64,000 nucleotides of DNA from positions 622,501 through 686,500 of the forward strand of contig JASEVX010000082.1 of NCBI GenBank assembly GCA_031761405.1, read 5' to 3'. Position numbers and translations under genes: made by a program. The notes beneath the pieces were generated by a model, which did not search any database, was not told the origin of the DNA, and worked only from the letters and a program-made list of their open reading frames with translations. This stretch comes from Serripes groenlandicus (taxonomy: Eukaryota > Mollusca > Bivalvia > Cardiida > Cardiidae). Numbering within the stretch: position 1 is the first letter of the stretch; the number at the start of each line of letters is the position of its first letter. Of the stretch, positions 46,106 through 57,552 are shown one piece after another.

Positions 46106-46510
46106 ACTGCAAGTTAGGTTTCTTGGTACCTTTTTCATATTTTAAATCTATATTTCCTTAATAACAAGACTGTGAATGATCGTAAGTAACGTTGAGTTAT
46201 TTACTGCACAAACTACCCAAATTCCTACAATCGATGCAAATTGATTTAATTTATAAAATATTCAAATTCCAAATTAAATTCTTTTGAGTATTACAAAAAC
46301 GTTGAAGGCTAATAAATAATTTCCTTACCTATTCCTGGCTCAGCAACTTTCTGCCTAATAAATTCAAATCACTAAGATAATATCCTATCCGCATTCCTTG
46401 ATTTTTTATCTAATTGTGATTCAAGGAGTGTTCGCAGAACCTTTTGTTTGACCACAGCAACAGGTATAAAAGTACTGACAGTACTGAATTCATCGGATAT
46501 GGTAGTATGG

Positions 46511-47090
46511 TTAAAATTATGATTTTATTTTGAGTAACTTTTCATATATTTTTCATTTAAAAACCTTTTAAGTCGCTGAAATTATTTATGTGGGTTTTTG
46601 GAAAAGATACAGATAGTGTAACATATCGACGTGGCATATAGAACAGTGTAGTACCCAGTACTAGTCATCAGAGATTGAGGGTTCCTTTCATTGAAGCGAA
46701 GCTCTATTTCCTTATATTCCAATGTCATAGTCGATAGAGGTAGTTGATCGGTGTATGTCGTTTACTTGATAACGCCATTCATCATATTTAAGAACATGAA
46801 CAAAATCGACGAGTGGGGGAGAGATAGAGAGACAGAGAGACAGATACAGAGAGGGAGAGATAGCGAGATAGGGGGAGAGAATGCTCATGATTTGGCAGTA
46901 GTAAATCAACATATCAAGAATTGATATCACACGAGGAACTGTACACCGCATTGAGTGAAAAAATTGATCCAAACAACATTACCGGCCTACAACGTGTAAA
47001 CGGTCTATGGAGGATATAGATAGGCAATATTGAAGATAAGGCAACGCTTGTCACGGAAGGAGTTATGTTAAGAGGTTTGTCTAGACATGT
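46511..47090. other. No gene; GA-rich tract
   Basis: A GAGA-rich tract lies at 46815-46885; the minus frame over it is Ser/Leu low complexity. Nothing else recognised. Confidence 0.35.
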
Positions 47091-47165
47091 ATGTTACAGT
47101 CAATATATAGTAAGCTGTTTGGAGTATATGAGCTACCTAAGTCAAATAAAAGCACTCAAAATGCT
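47090..47165. repeat. Segment duplicated at 49240-49310
   Basis: Shared AGTAAGCTGTTTGGAGTATA and GGAGCTACCTAAGT-type sequence. It pairs with 47610-47890, which matches the continuation 49310-49440, so the later copy is a deleted duplicate. Confidence 0.65.
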
Positions 47166-47702
47166 GCCAGTAAGGATCACGGAATACATAAGAACAAGGA
47201 TTTACCTATTTTTTTTATTGCATATACTCCTGTAACTTGTTCCGATTGTTGATGCATTGGGTCATTAATTAAGTTACAATGTCCACGATGACACAAATTA
47301 ACATAATATTATAGCGGTAAAAAATCCCACCCTCGTCGCCAATTTGTTTCGTATGTGTACAACATTAAATGAAGGAACAACCAGATAGCTTAGCAGAATA
47401 TTTAAAACCACAAAGATTAACATGAAGTACATGGGTTATATACAAATATGATACACTAGGCTAAGAGGCGTAGCTTTGAGTGAATACACTTTCATTCATT
47501 CATTCATATTAGTAATATACACAGCACTCTCCCCTTTCAAATTTTAAATCATCAATTCTAATTCAATTTTAAAATCGCTGATGACGAGCCTCTTGCCGAA
47601 ACCTGTGTGCAAACATTCTCTACATGTATTTGAAAGTCACTGTATGTTATTTATCGTGTATGTTTGACCTTGAATAAAGGTAACATAATGCTCTAAAAGG
47701 AA

Positions 47703-47747
47703 ACAGAGGGAGAGAGAGAGAGAGGGGGTGGGGGAGAGAGAGATGGT

Positions 47748-47832
<85 letters not shown>
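47703..47832. repeat. (GA)n microsatellite
   Basis: Almost pure GA from 47757 to 47831, with shorter interrupted runs on the left. It is a homopurine mirror repeat that can form triplex DNA. The Ser-Leu frames on the minus strand are artefacts. Confidence 0.95.
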
Positions 47833-47834
<2 letters not shown>

Positions 47835-47899
47835 GGGGAAAGACAGACAGAGAGGATCGAAAGGTACCGAAATGTACATTTTGCTGTAAACCATATATA

Positions 47900-48350
47900 T
47901 AAGTTCGTGTTCTCATTTGACGGATTTACCAATGGCGGGTGCAAACTAACATTAAAATAGTAGTTTGTTTCAGCGTGCGATCGAGATTTATGATCATAGA
48001 GTGAAGACTGAAAATGATAATTTATTGAGTTTAGGAATGACAATACATATGATACGGAAAAGGCACAGACTGAAAACGAACACAGAACACGACAAAATAT
48101 GAAAACTATTCAACAAAAGAAACATATTTGAAATAAAACCTTCATTTACTCTATCAAATCAGGAGTGTTCATCAATGTTACCAGCTAGGTTTAATAACAG
48201 CTGATATCTCTATGAACATGGCCTTTTGTTAAATCCATGCTTGATCCTAAAACATATGTTTGCAGTAAATCATATATCCATTTATCAGTTTAATGTATGC
48301 AATAATGATTTCCTTGTTTCATTTCGGATACACCTTTTTCAACTTGACTT
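47900..48350. other. No gene seen
   Basis: No feature recognised. Confidence 0.3.
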
Positions 48351-48354
48351 CAGT

Positions 48355-49100
48355 TATATCATGGTGATAGCTAGTTCACTTATTCTTGATTCATTTGTAA
48401 ACCAATCAGTACCAGGCTAGGAAATGTGACTTGTCCAAAAGCACTCAACCATGACCGTCGCGACTGGGAAATGGAAACGGTTCCAAATCCCCGACACTTT
48501 CTACTCGGCCACAGCGGATTCATGTGTATACACCAGATAATTAATTCTCAATCAAAGATTATAATTTACATTCAACTGCATTGATTCATTTACTTCAGTT
48601 CATGTTGTTGTTGTCAACACATTAGTATTATTTAGATTTGTTGAGGTCGTTAGCAATCAAAATCTAGATAAAGTATTGATGCCAAGCCCTTTCACGTGTA
48701 GGTATAAAAGTAATTGGTACTAAAAACCGTGATGCAGAAGTTAGATCTGACGTGTCTGACAACAAAAGTCTTAGCGTAAACCTCTCCTAGTTCACTTATT
48801 CTTGATTCATTTGTAAAGCCAATCAGTACCAGGCTAGGAAATGTGACTTGTCCAAAAGCACTCAACCACGACCGTCGCGACTGGGAAATGAAAACGGTTC
48901 CAAATCCCCGACACTTTCTACTCGGCCACAGCGGATTCATTGTGTATAACACCAGATAATTAATTCTCAATCAAAGATTATAATTTACATTCAAACTGCA
49001 TTGATTCATTTACTTCAGTTCATGTTGTCAAAACATTCGTATTATTTAGATTGTTTGAGGTCGTTAGCCATCAATGATGCCAAGCTCTTGCCACGTGGAG
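48355..49100 (-). repeat. Tandem duplication of about 420 bases carrying a SINE
   Basis: Units at 48370-48700 and 48793-49100 share AGTTCACTTATTCTTGATTC, the SINE (minus strand; head TGGCCGAGTAGAAAGTGTC, an A-box) and the tail TAATTAATTCTCAATCAAAG. Between them, 48703-48785 is a copy of 50068-50150 (GGCAGAAGTTAGATCTGACG). The frame at 48692-48970 spans these joins and is not a gene. Confidence 0.75.
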
Positions 49101-49239
49101 GCCAAATATAGAATAACCGTTTAGAATGATATGTTGTTGATCCTCATTTGTTTTGAACCATCTTGATGAAGAATTACTCTGAAATATATCAACAATCCTT
49201 CCATATCTGACAGTGCGTATAGGATCAGGACATGTATTT

Positions 49240-49445
49240 TAAGTCAATATGTAGTAAGCAGTTTGGAGTATAGGAGCTACCTAAGTAGAAATAAAACAGT
49301 GTTCAAGACATTCTCGAAATGTATTTGATAGTCACCATATTATTTACCATACATGTTTTACCTTAAATAAAGGAAACATATATTCTCAAAACACACACAC
49401 ACACACAGGATCGAAAGGTGCCGAAAGGTACATTTTGCTAAAAAT
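49240..49445. repeat. Deleted duplicate of 47090-47165 plus 47610-47890
   Basis: Matching markers are GTTTGGAGTATAGGAGCTAC, GTATTTGATAGTCACCATAT and GGATCGAAAGGTGCCGAAAG. A short (CA)n run stands here in place of the (GA)n. Confidence 0.65.
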
Positions 49446-49870
49446 AAATTTGTTTTTGTACATACAAGTGGCTATTAAAGTTTGTCGATTTGGGCTACAT
49501 GTCTAGAAAATAAGGGATTTATCTCTTGTCTTTCGACGTTTGCAGCTCTGGTAAAACTAAAGACTCGGATTGGTTAATTTAACAATTGTATGAATAATTG
49601 AAAAAGAAAACCAACAATCGAATATATAAGTGGAATAAACATCATAGGTTTCCTATCATTACTAGGCAAGTATTATTGAATACATGAATAACGGTCCTCC
49701 CAACAGAATTGCACCTAGAATATGAAAACTACGGGCTATTTTATAACAGTTTCTTCAAAAAACTGTTTTAACTAATGTAGTTTAGGCGATGTTGTCACGC
49801 TAACGAAGATCTAAAGCAGTTTCAATCACATTCTTAGGGCCTTGCACCTTTGACGCTGGTTACGAACTAA

Positions 49871-51220
49871 TTAATACCTGAAGTGTCGACCATGAAATAT
49901 TAATTACCCACGCCATACATTGACGAGCATGACCCTAAGCCTGGACAGCTGGCAAATGCAACCTTCTCGTTTTTTTTACATATGTCAAATAATTATAGAA
50001 GGTCGACAGCAATGATACGCTTTTATAATAGTCTGACACATTTGACGATAACAGACTAACCAAAAAGGTAATTGGGTACTAAAAAGCCGTGAGGCAGAAG
50101 TTAGATCTGACGTGTTATTCACAACAAAAAGTCTAAGCGTAAACCTCTCTAACGTTACGACTTAGATGCAGTCAATATTACTCCAGCATATGGAAATTAA
50201 AATTCGAGAAAGTGCACAAGCTCCGGAGCTATGAACTTTTAAAATAAACACTTTTCATGTGAAAGATGTTTAAAATCTAAAGAAAAATCAAGGCGCATTG
50301 CTAGTCCAGTTAAGATGTTGAAATTTTTACAACTTCACAAAAGAGACAGTACGTTTACCCTTGGTGGAAGACAATTGACAACAGACTGTGCAGAGTTTTG
50401 CAACTGTTAGGGAAAATAGAAAGTGAAGAGCACCTTCCTTTTTGAGGGAAGTAAATTATATGACAAAATTTGAAAATGATATTTACAGTGATATATTTAT
50501 AACATCCAGGTTACTGTTAATGTTTTTATCAGGAGCAATTTATTAAAACTTATTCAAACAAAACCCAAGAAAGACAGCCACCTCTATAGTGCTAAGACGG
50601 CGTACACTGTTTAACGAAATGAGCATTTTTCCGTAGGTAGATACCTTCTGATGAAAACACACACAGACGACCTGTGAAAGCATTTTGAAACAACCAATAG
50701 CCCACATCTTTCTCATAATGATTTCTACTCTGTTGTTAACTTCTATATTTTTCAATATGATCGTTTTCAGAGATGTTCGATAAAGATTTATTTACTAGGA
50801 GGGTAACACATACTGGCAGTTTATTTAATGTACAAACGAATGGATTTCCCTCATTGGCATCTGGATTTGTTGGGTAAGCGATAGGTCTGACGCTCTGGTT
50901 TCAGATTACAGTACCAATAGTTCGTCAGGACCAGTAGTACGCCGATAAATCACAGAAAAATGTTGAACGCGGCTAAAAAACAACAACATATAAATAGACA
51001 CATAGTAAGTTTGAATGAGTAAGGGCACTACTTTTATAAAATTAAACAGCAGACACTAATGATACACGAAACCATTCGGGCTATACCACGACATAACTCT
51101 ATACTCGTTACAGAGTCCCGGCACATGAACTATTTTAATTCAATTGTATATTCAAGTAGTTTTCAAGAACAATATTAAGTTAAGTTTGAACTTTTATTTA
51201 TAGTCAAAGACGTTTCGTGG
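49871..51220. repeat. Left copy of sequence repeated across the assembly gap
   Basis: It repeats as 51421-52735. The copies differ almost only by one to three base insertions or deletions, often in short homopolymers, with very few substitutions. The left copy stops exactly at the gap edge. This is the pattern of one locus assembled twice. Confidence 0.85.
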
Positions 51221-51420
51221 NNNNNNNNNNNNNNNNNNNNNNNNNNNNNNNNNNNNNNNNNNNNNNNNNNNNNNNNNNNNNNNNNNNNNNNNNNNNNNNN
51301 NNNNNNNNNNNNNNNNNNNNNNNNNNNNNNNNNNNNNNNNNNNNNNNNNNNNNNNNNNNNNNNNNNNNNNNNNNNNNNNNNNNNNNNNNNNNNNNNNNNN
51401 NNNNNNNNNNNNNNNNNNNN
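51221..51420. other. Assembly gap, exactly 200 N
   Basis: A round-number run of N, so a scaffolding placeholder of unknown true size. Confidence 0.99.
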
Positions 51421-52735
51421 AATACCTGAAGTGTCGACATGAATATATTAATTACCCCACGCCATACATTGACGAGCATGACCCTAAGCCTGGACAGCTG
51501 GCAAATGCAACCTTCTCGTTTTTTTTACATATGTCAAATAATTATAGAAGGTCGACAGCAATGATACGCTTTTATAATAGTCTGGACACATTTGACGATA
51601 ACAGACTAACCAAAAAGGTAATTGGTACTAAAAAGCGTGAGGCAGAAGTTAGATCTGACGTGTTATTACAACAAAAAGTCTAAGCGTAAACCTCTCTAAC
51701 GTTACGACTTAGATCAGTCAATATTACTCCAGCATATGGAAATTAAAATTCGAGAAAGTGCACAAGCTCCGGAGCTATGACTTTAAAATAAACACTTTTC
51801 ATGTGAAAGATGTTTAAAATCTAAAGAAAAATCAAGGCGCATTGCTAGTCCAGTTAAGATGTTGAAATTTTTACAACTTCACAAAAGACAGTACGTTACC
51901 TTGGTGAACAATTGGACAACAGACTGTGCAGAGTTTGCAACTGTTAGGAAAATAGAAAGTTGAAGAGCACTTCTTTTTTGAGGGAAGTAAATTATATGAC
52001 AAAATTTGAAATGATATTTACAGTGATATATTTAACATCCAGGTTATGTTAATGTTTTATCAGGAGCAATTTATTAAAACTTATTCAAACAAACCCAAGA
52101 AAGACAGCACCTCTATAGTGCTAAGACGGCGTACACTGTTTAACGAAATGAGCATTTTTCCGTAGGTAGATACCTTCTGATGAAACACACACAGACGACC
52201 TGTGAAAGCATTTTGAAACAACCAATAGCCACTTTTCTCATAATGATTTTCTACTCTGTTTTAACTTCTATATTTTTCAATATGATGTTTTCAGAGATGT
52301 TCGATAAAGATTATTTACGAGGGTAACACATACTGCAGTTATTAATGTACAAACGAATGGATTTCCTCATTGGCATCTGGATTGTTGGGTAAGCGATAGG
52401 TCTGACGCTCTGGTTTCAGATTACAGTACCAATAGTTCGTCAGGACCAGTAGTACGCCGATAAATCACAGAAAAATGTTGAACGCGGCTAAAAAACAACA
52501 AACATATAAATAGACACATAGTAAGTTTGAATGAGTAAGGGCACTACTTTTATAAAATTAAACAGCAGACACTAATGATACACGAAACCATTCGGCTATA
52601 CCACGACATAACTCTATACTCGTTACAGAGTCCCGCACATGAACTATTTTTAATTCAATTGTATATTCAAGTAGTTTTCAAGAACAATATTAAGTTAAGT
52701 TTGAACTTTAATTTATATCAAAGACGTTTCGTGGG
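51421..52735. repeat. Right copy of sequence repeated across the assembly gap
   Basis: Colinear with 49871-51220; it continues without a break into 52736 onward, so this copy is joined to the right-hand flank. Confidence 0.85.
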
Positions 52736-53460
52736 AATACGGTATGTGTGCATCTACTTCGCCATGTATGATACTGTTGTGAGCAACATGTGGATAAATA
52801 TATAAAAAGACAGCTAGTGTTTCATAAAACACATGTAAGAAGTGTTTCTTAAGATTTTATTTGAAAGTCACTTTCTATATGCAGTAGAAGAGACATTTAC
52901 GATCAATATCCAGGCTAACTAATGTAGAAAGCCTATTCAAAGAGCAATAGCTGGTTCGGCCGATAGGCAATATATGAAACATTATAAATGTTTGCAAAAG
53001 TAAATTGAGAACATAAAATTAATATGAGGATAATAAATAACGTTTGTCTTAAATACGTCAATACCCTATCTTTAAAAAATCTACGTATGTGCTTGTGAAA
53101 TAAATACAAATTTAACACGATTACTATAAATGTTGAATCTTTGATATTAAGAATGGACATGCATTACTTATAATATAAGATGTCATATACAGCGTACATA
53201 AGCAGAGCTTTAATTCACATCAACAACAATTCGTTCGTTTCAAAAATTCAAAGGAAATCTCCGGCAGCTTAAATTTCATAGTAGTGTCTAATAACAGAGC
53301 TTTAATATGTTCAATTACTCCTTTTGGGATGTACCTTGAACACGGGTCTGAACCTTGTATGAACCTCGTCTATTTATATGGAATATCCGCCGTGACAGTT
53401 GAAGTCGAGGTTTTGATTTGCGTTTTAGCAGTTTAGAACAGTATTTAACAACATCACTGC
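52385..53460 (+). repeat. Paralogous non-coding block, copy 3
   Basis: It is the reverse complement of 16250-17270. At 53370-53380 the minus strand reads TATAAATAGACGAGG, the same TATA-like box as in copy 1. A short minus frame MKFKLPEISFEFLKRTNCC follows about 100 bases downstream; in copy 1 a TAA cuts it to ten codons, so it is unlikely to be a real peptide gene. The left edge is SINE 3' sequence (CCAGTAGTACGCCGATAAAT). Confidence 0.7.
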
Positions 53461-53840
53461 TCTTTATTATGAGCGATTTCCGCTTTTGACACAATTAATC
53501 TTACTTTATTTAATCATTATACTTTTCTCTATAGAGAATTTCCATATTTTTGTATTTTTTTCTTTTTAAGTTGTCTGATGCGTTTTAGCAGTTTAGAACA
53601 GTATTTAAACAACAGCATTGTGCTTTATTATGAGCGATTTCCACTTTTGACACAATTAATCTTACTGAGAAGCAAGAAATGGCACTTGAATCTGGTTTCG
53701 TCATCAAAAATTCGTCGACCCTTAACAATAAACAGGAGGAAAGTAAAAAACTCTCTCTCTCTCCATATGTTGGGATTCGCTTCCTTAGATATCCCTTATT
53801 GTCAGGCTATTTTTTCTGATGCATATTTGTTGTAAGTGGG
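53420..53840. repeat. Duplicated block with MITE-like sequence
   Basis: GCGTTTTAGCAGTTTAGAAC and the following 80 bases occur at 53419 and 53580. They are followed by TGAGCGATTTCCNCTTTTGA and MITE-like TTAAGTTGTCTGATGCG. Confidence 0.65.
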
Positions 53841-54116
53841 GAAATGGTAAGCAGCCGTGTGTTTCATAGTCACCAAACCCAAAACCTGTTTTGGCGAAAC
53901 CTATATAGGTTTCGTCGATAAACCGTGCCTTAGTCGATAAACATAGGGCAATGTGATGTTTTATGTAAAAACTGACAAGCAAGAAATGGCACTTGAATCT
54001 TGGTTTCGTCATCAAAAATTCGTCGACCCATAACAATAAACAGGAGGAAAGTAAAAGCTCTCCTCTCTCTCCATATGTTGGGATTCGCTTCGTTAGATAA
54101 CCCTTATTGTCAGGCT
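53672..54116. repeat. Direct repeat of about 145 bases
   Basis: Copies at 53672-53815 and 53971-54115 share AAGCAAGAAATGGCACTTGA, TTCGTCATCAAAAATTCGTC and CATATGTTGGGATTCGCTTC. Confidence 0.85.
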
Positions 54117-54455
54117 TTTCTTCGACTGTCTGTCTGTCTGTTTGTTTGTAAAGCGACACTCCACACGCCAAACCGACGGGCCGATTCCGATAAAACTTGG
54201 TGAACAGGTGCCATACGGAAGTCAGGGTGTGCGCGTTTGAATTTCATTGCTAAGGACCCACAACCAAGGGCTTCTCCGGTTGTCTGTCTGTCTGTTTGTT
54301 TTGTTAAGCGACGCTCCCACACGGCCCAAACCGACGGGCCGATTCCGATGAAACTTGGTGAACAGGTGCCATACGGGCTCAGGGTGCGCGTGTTTGTGTT
54401 TCGTTGCTAAGGACCCCACAACCAAGGCGAATCCCACGTCGCCTACCGGCTTGTC
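54112..54455. repeat. Tandem repeat, about 170-base unit, two copies
   Basis: The unit has TGTCTGTCTGTCTGTTTG, CCGACGGGCCGATTCCGAT, AAACTTGGTGAACAGGTGCC and GCTAAGGACCC. It belongs to a family I recall as common in molluscs. Frames across it are repeat-encoded. Confidence 0.8.
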
Positions 54456-54459
54456 ACAA

Positions 54460-54665
54460 TGCTTCTCTCTCTCCATCTTTCTCTCACTCTCTGTCTCTGT
54501 CTCTCTCTCTCTGTCTCTCCTGTCTCTCTATGTATCTGGTCCTCTGTCTCTCTCTGTCTCTGTCTCTGTCTGTCTCTGTCTCAGTCTGTCTGTCTCTGTC
54601 TCTCTGTCTGTCTGTCTCTCTGTGTCTCTCTCTGTCTGTCTCTCTGTCTCTCTCTCTGTCTGTCT

Positions 54666-54749
<84 letters not shown>

Positions 54750-54990
54750 CTCCTCTCTCTCTCTATCTCTCTCTATATATGTGTGTGACCTGTCTCTCCC
54801 CTACCCTCTTACTCTTAAGCTCTATCCATCTCACCCCCACTCTCTCCCTCCCTCAATCAGTATCTTTAACTCTTTCGCTGTACCCTTCTCTCACTTTCTT
54901 CTCTCTCCTCCCTCTCTCTCTCTCTCTCTCCTCTTTCTCTCTCTCTCTCTCTCTCTCTATGTTTCTCTTTCTCTGTCTATCTCTCCAATA
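54460..54990. repeat. Large (CT)n / CTGT microsatellite
   Basis: It grades from TCTCTGTCTC and CTGT repeats into pure CT. Open frames up to 259 codons across 54355-55183 encode only Ser/Leu/Val/Cys repeats in all plus frames, so they are artefacts. Confidence 0.95.
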
Positions 54991-55022
54991 TACAACACAT
55001 GATTATTTCAGAAAAATACTCT

Positions 55023-55115
<93 letters not shown>

Positions 55116-55180
55116 CTCTCTCTCTCTCTCCTGTCTATCTCTCTCAATATACAACACATGATTATTTCAGAAAAATACTT
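54985..55180. repeat. (CT)n run between 35-base direct repeats
   Basis: CAATATACAACACATGATTA followed by TTTCAGAAAAATACT stands both at 54986 and at 55146, on either side of a (CT)n run at 55027-55102. This is either a small tandem duplication or an assembly slip at the microsatellite. Confidence 0.8.
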
Positions 55181-55454
55181 TAATGGTTCTGTTTATTGTG
55201 TTCTTCCAGAAAGCTCAACTTGAAAGATATAATTTGGGTAGAAAAAGGGGAAAATGGTATGTATTGAAACTATTATAGTTTCATCTTATTTTTCCTGTAG
55301 GAATAAAAAAAAAAAATACAAATGATAAAGTATAAAAGTCATTAGTGGTAAGCTAAATAAGGCGATATGTCAAACTTGAAGTGTAGTGTCTGGTGTTTTA
55401 ATGGATATTTTTAGTATGTGGATAAGGGCTGGAAATAACCATTACATGTATTTC

Positions 55455-55670
55455 ATTAACCGTTTCCCTCATATAGAATCTTTCTGACGCCTCTGCGGCA
55501 GACAGCTTTTTGAAAACTTGGCGACAAAAGAAGACATTGCCCAAAATTAGTAATTTCTCCTTGTGTTACTATGTTTTCAACTCTATTCAATTATTTTACT
55601 TTCATTTGTAGGGATTTTCCTTTTGTTCGGTATGTTTTCAAAGTCGTCTGCTATAAATGTATAGTTACAT
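55455..55670. mobile_element. Palindromic TTAA-type MITE copy, diverged
   Basis: It begins TTAACCGTTTCCCTCATATA and has GACGCCTCTGCGGCAGACAG, CTATGTTTTCAACTCTATTC and TTCAAAGTCGTCTGCT. The right terminus is lost. Confidence 0.7.
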
Positions 55671-55759
55671 ATATGTCCAGTAAATGTCACTTTATTTTTC
55701 TTCAAATTTGTTCAACCCATTACATTGTGTATACCAAAAGAAACTACAAAGTTAATGCA

Positions 55760-56200
<441 letters not shown>

Positions 56201-56249
56201 ATATTATATTTTGTTTTACGTTGTTTTGTTATACAAATATCACTATAAT

Positions 56250-56255
56250 AAAAGA

Positions 56256-56287
<32 letters not shown>

Positions 56288-56290
56288 TAT
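56250..56290. repeat. (ACTT)n microsatellite
   Basis: Seven to eight ACTT units follow AATAAAAGATTT. The layout resembles the tail of a LINE or SINE insertion, but no body was recognised upstream. Confidence 0.7.
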
Positions 56291-56860
56291 ATGTCTGTCT
56301 GTTCTCTCTCTGATATATCAGAGTGTGTCTAGGGGTCTGCATCTATCATATTTCCATAATCATTAATTTGATGACTATATACAGTACCAAGAAAACCTTT
56401 TTACAAATGTTAAATTCTCATCTCCATTTAAAGACTTAAACTGTTTTTATATCTTTCTTTTCATCTTCCATAAAGGCAAAACAGACAGGATGCTAAGGAA
56501 TGGACAAAATGTGGTGGTTTCTTACATACTTTTGATAAAAGAGAACATAGTGATATCTATTATTTTATGTTTCCATTTCTTTGATAGTAAGTGTGTTCGA
56601 AATGCAGCAGAACAGTTGAATAGCTGTTTCATACAATGGTAAAATAATTTTCTGGAGCAGATGAATTGTTACAAACATGCAGCAAATAGCTTTAAAAACA
56701 ATTGTGTGGGAGAAGATAAATGATCTTAATGTAATTTCCTTTTCATCCCACAATGTTTGCAAATATACATGTATAAAAATTATACTTTCATGCTTGCAGA
56801 TGCTATCTTTTCATTTTAAAGAAACTGATCAGAAGAATAGCATATATGAGCCCTGTGTTT
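56291..56860. other. No gene; weak MITE traces
   Basis: GCAGCAAATAGCTTTAAAAA and nearby sequence vaguely recall the palindromic MITE. No gene. Confidence 0.3.
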
Positions 56861-56864
56861 AAGC

Positions 56865-57175
56865 TTTCCCACATACAACAAATCAGTCGCAGAAGACTTG
56901 AAAACATCTAATCAAAAAAATAAAGAAAAGTATCTAGGAATGAAAGTAAAATTATTAAATAGAGCTGAAAAACATTGTGGCAAAAGGAATTCAAAAGAAG
57001 CATCAGAATGAAGCAAAGGGTTATTAGACATCTATACTTTAAAATCAATCAGTATTAACATAAAAATGAATGAACTCCTTCATATATATGCAATCCAATT
57101 TTCAAGTCTTTCCATATATGTGCCTATATGTTTTCAAAGTAATGTGCTGCAGATGTGTTGTATGTCAGGAAGAAT
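56865..57175. mobile_element. Decayed palindromic MITE pieces
   Basis: TAAGCTTTCCCACATACAAC, GAAAAACATTGTGGCAAAAG and TTCAAAGTAATGTGCTGCAG are family sequence. The order is consistent with one badly decayed or two nested copies. Confidence 0.5.
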
Positions 57176-57545
57176 AACGGTAAGTAAAATTTAACTTTTG
57201 CATTATTGTATCAAATGTGGAGCAATAAACATTCCTTTTCATTTACATTTTATTGTCAATAGTGGGGAAATGATATACAGTCCAAGCATGTTGCAGATGT
57301 CCTACTGTACAGTTTAATTAGAAAGAATGATTAAGACTGGAAATAAGTTTGTATTTTAGCCTCTTTTTTGCACTACCAGTTTTTAGTTCCACTGTCTGAT
57401 AAGCAGTCGAGCGTATGTAATCAAACAGAAAACACGTTTACTACTATCAATATAAATAATTCAAACCATACGTCATTCAAGAAACCAAACACATTGTGTA
57501 AAAAAAAAAGAACAAAAAATCAACATTAATTATAGGCAGTTCCAT
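57176..57545. other. No gene seen
   Basis: AT-rich DNA upstream of the retroelement; nothing recognised. Confidence 0.3.
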
Positions 57546-57552
57546 AGTTTAA

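Larger units (their letters stand above)
44725..46510 (-). repeat. Duplicated 5' flank of receptor pseudogene (paralogue of 8.45-10.49 kb)
   Basis: The leader and splice acceptor (AG at 44794-44795) match the other receptors. From 44917 on it aligns with 9500-10490, interrupted by a tandem repeat at 45030-45560. Its far end carries GGTATAAAAGTACTGACAG on the plus strand (46463-46481), GGAATAAAAGTACTGACGG in the first block. Confidence 0.7.

Noticed and set aside
47637..48043. Ser-Leu-rich minus-strand frames over the GA tract
   Set aside because: Artefacts of (GA)n; no conserved residues.
51204..51479. Open frames across the N gap
   Set aside because: They consist of unknown bases and carry no information.
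53280..53340. Small peptide gene MKFKLPEISF in the triplicated block
   Set aside because: The paralogous copy has a stop after ten codons and copy 2 lacks it, so it is not under visible coding constraint.
54355..55183. Open frames of 215 and 259 codons on the plus strand
   Set aside because: They run over CT/CTGT microsatellites and encode only Ser/Leu/Val/Cys repeats; all three frames are open there.
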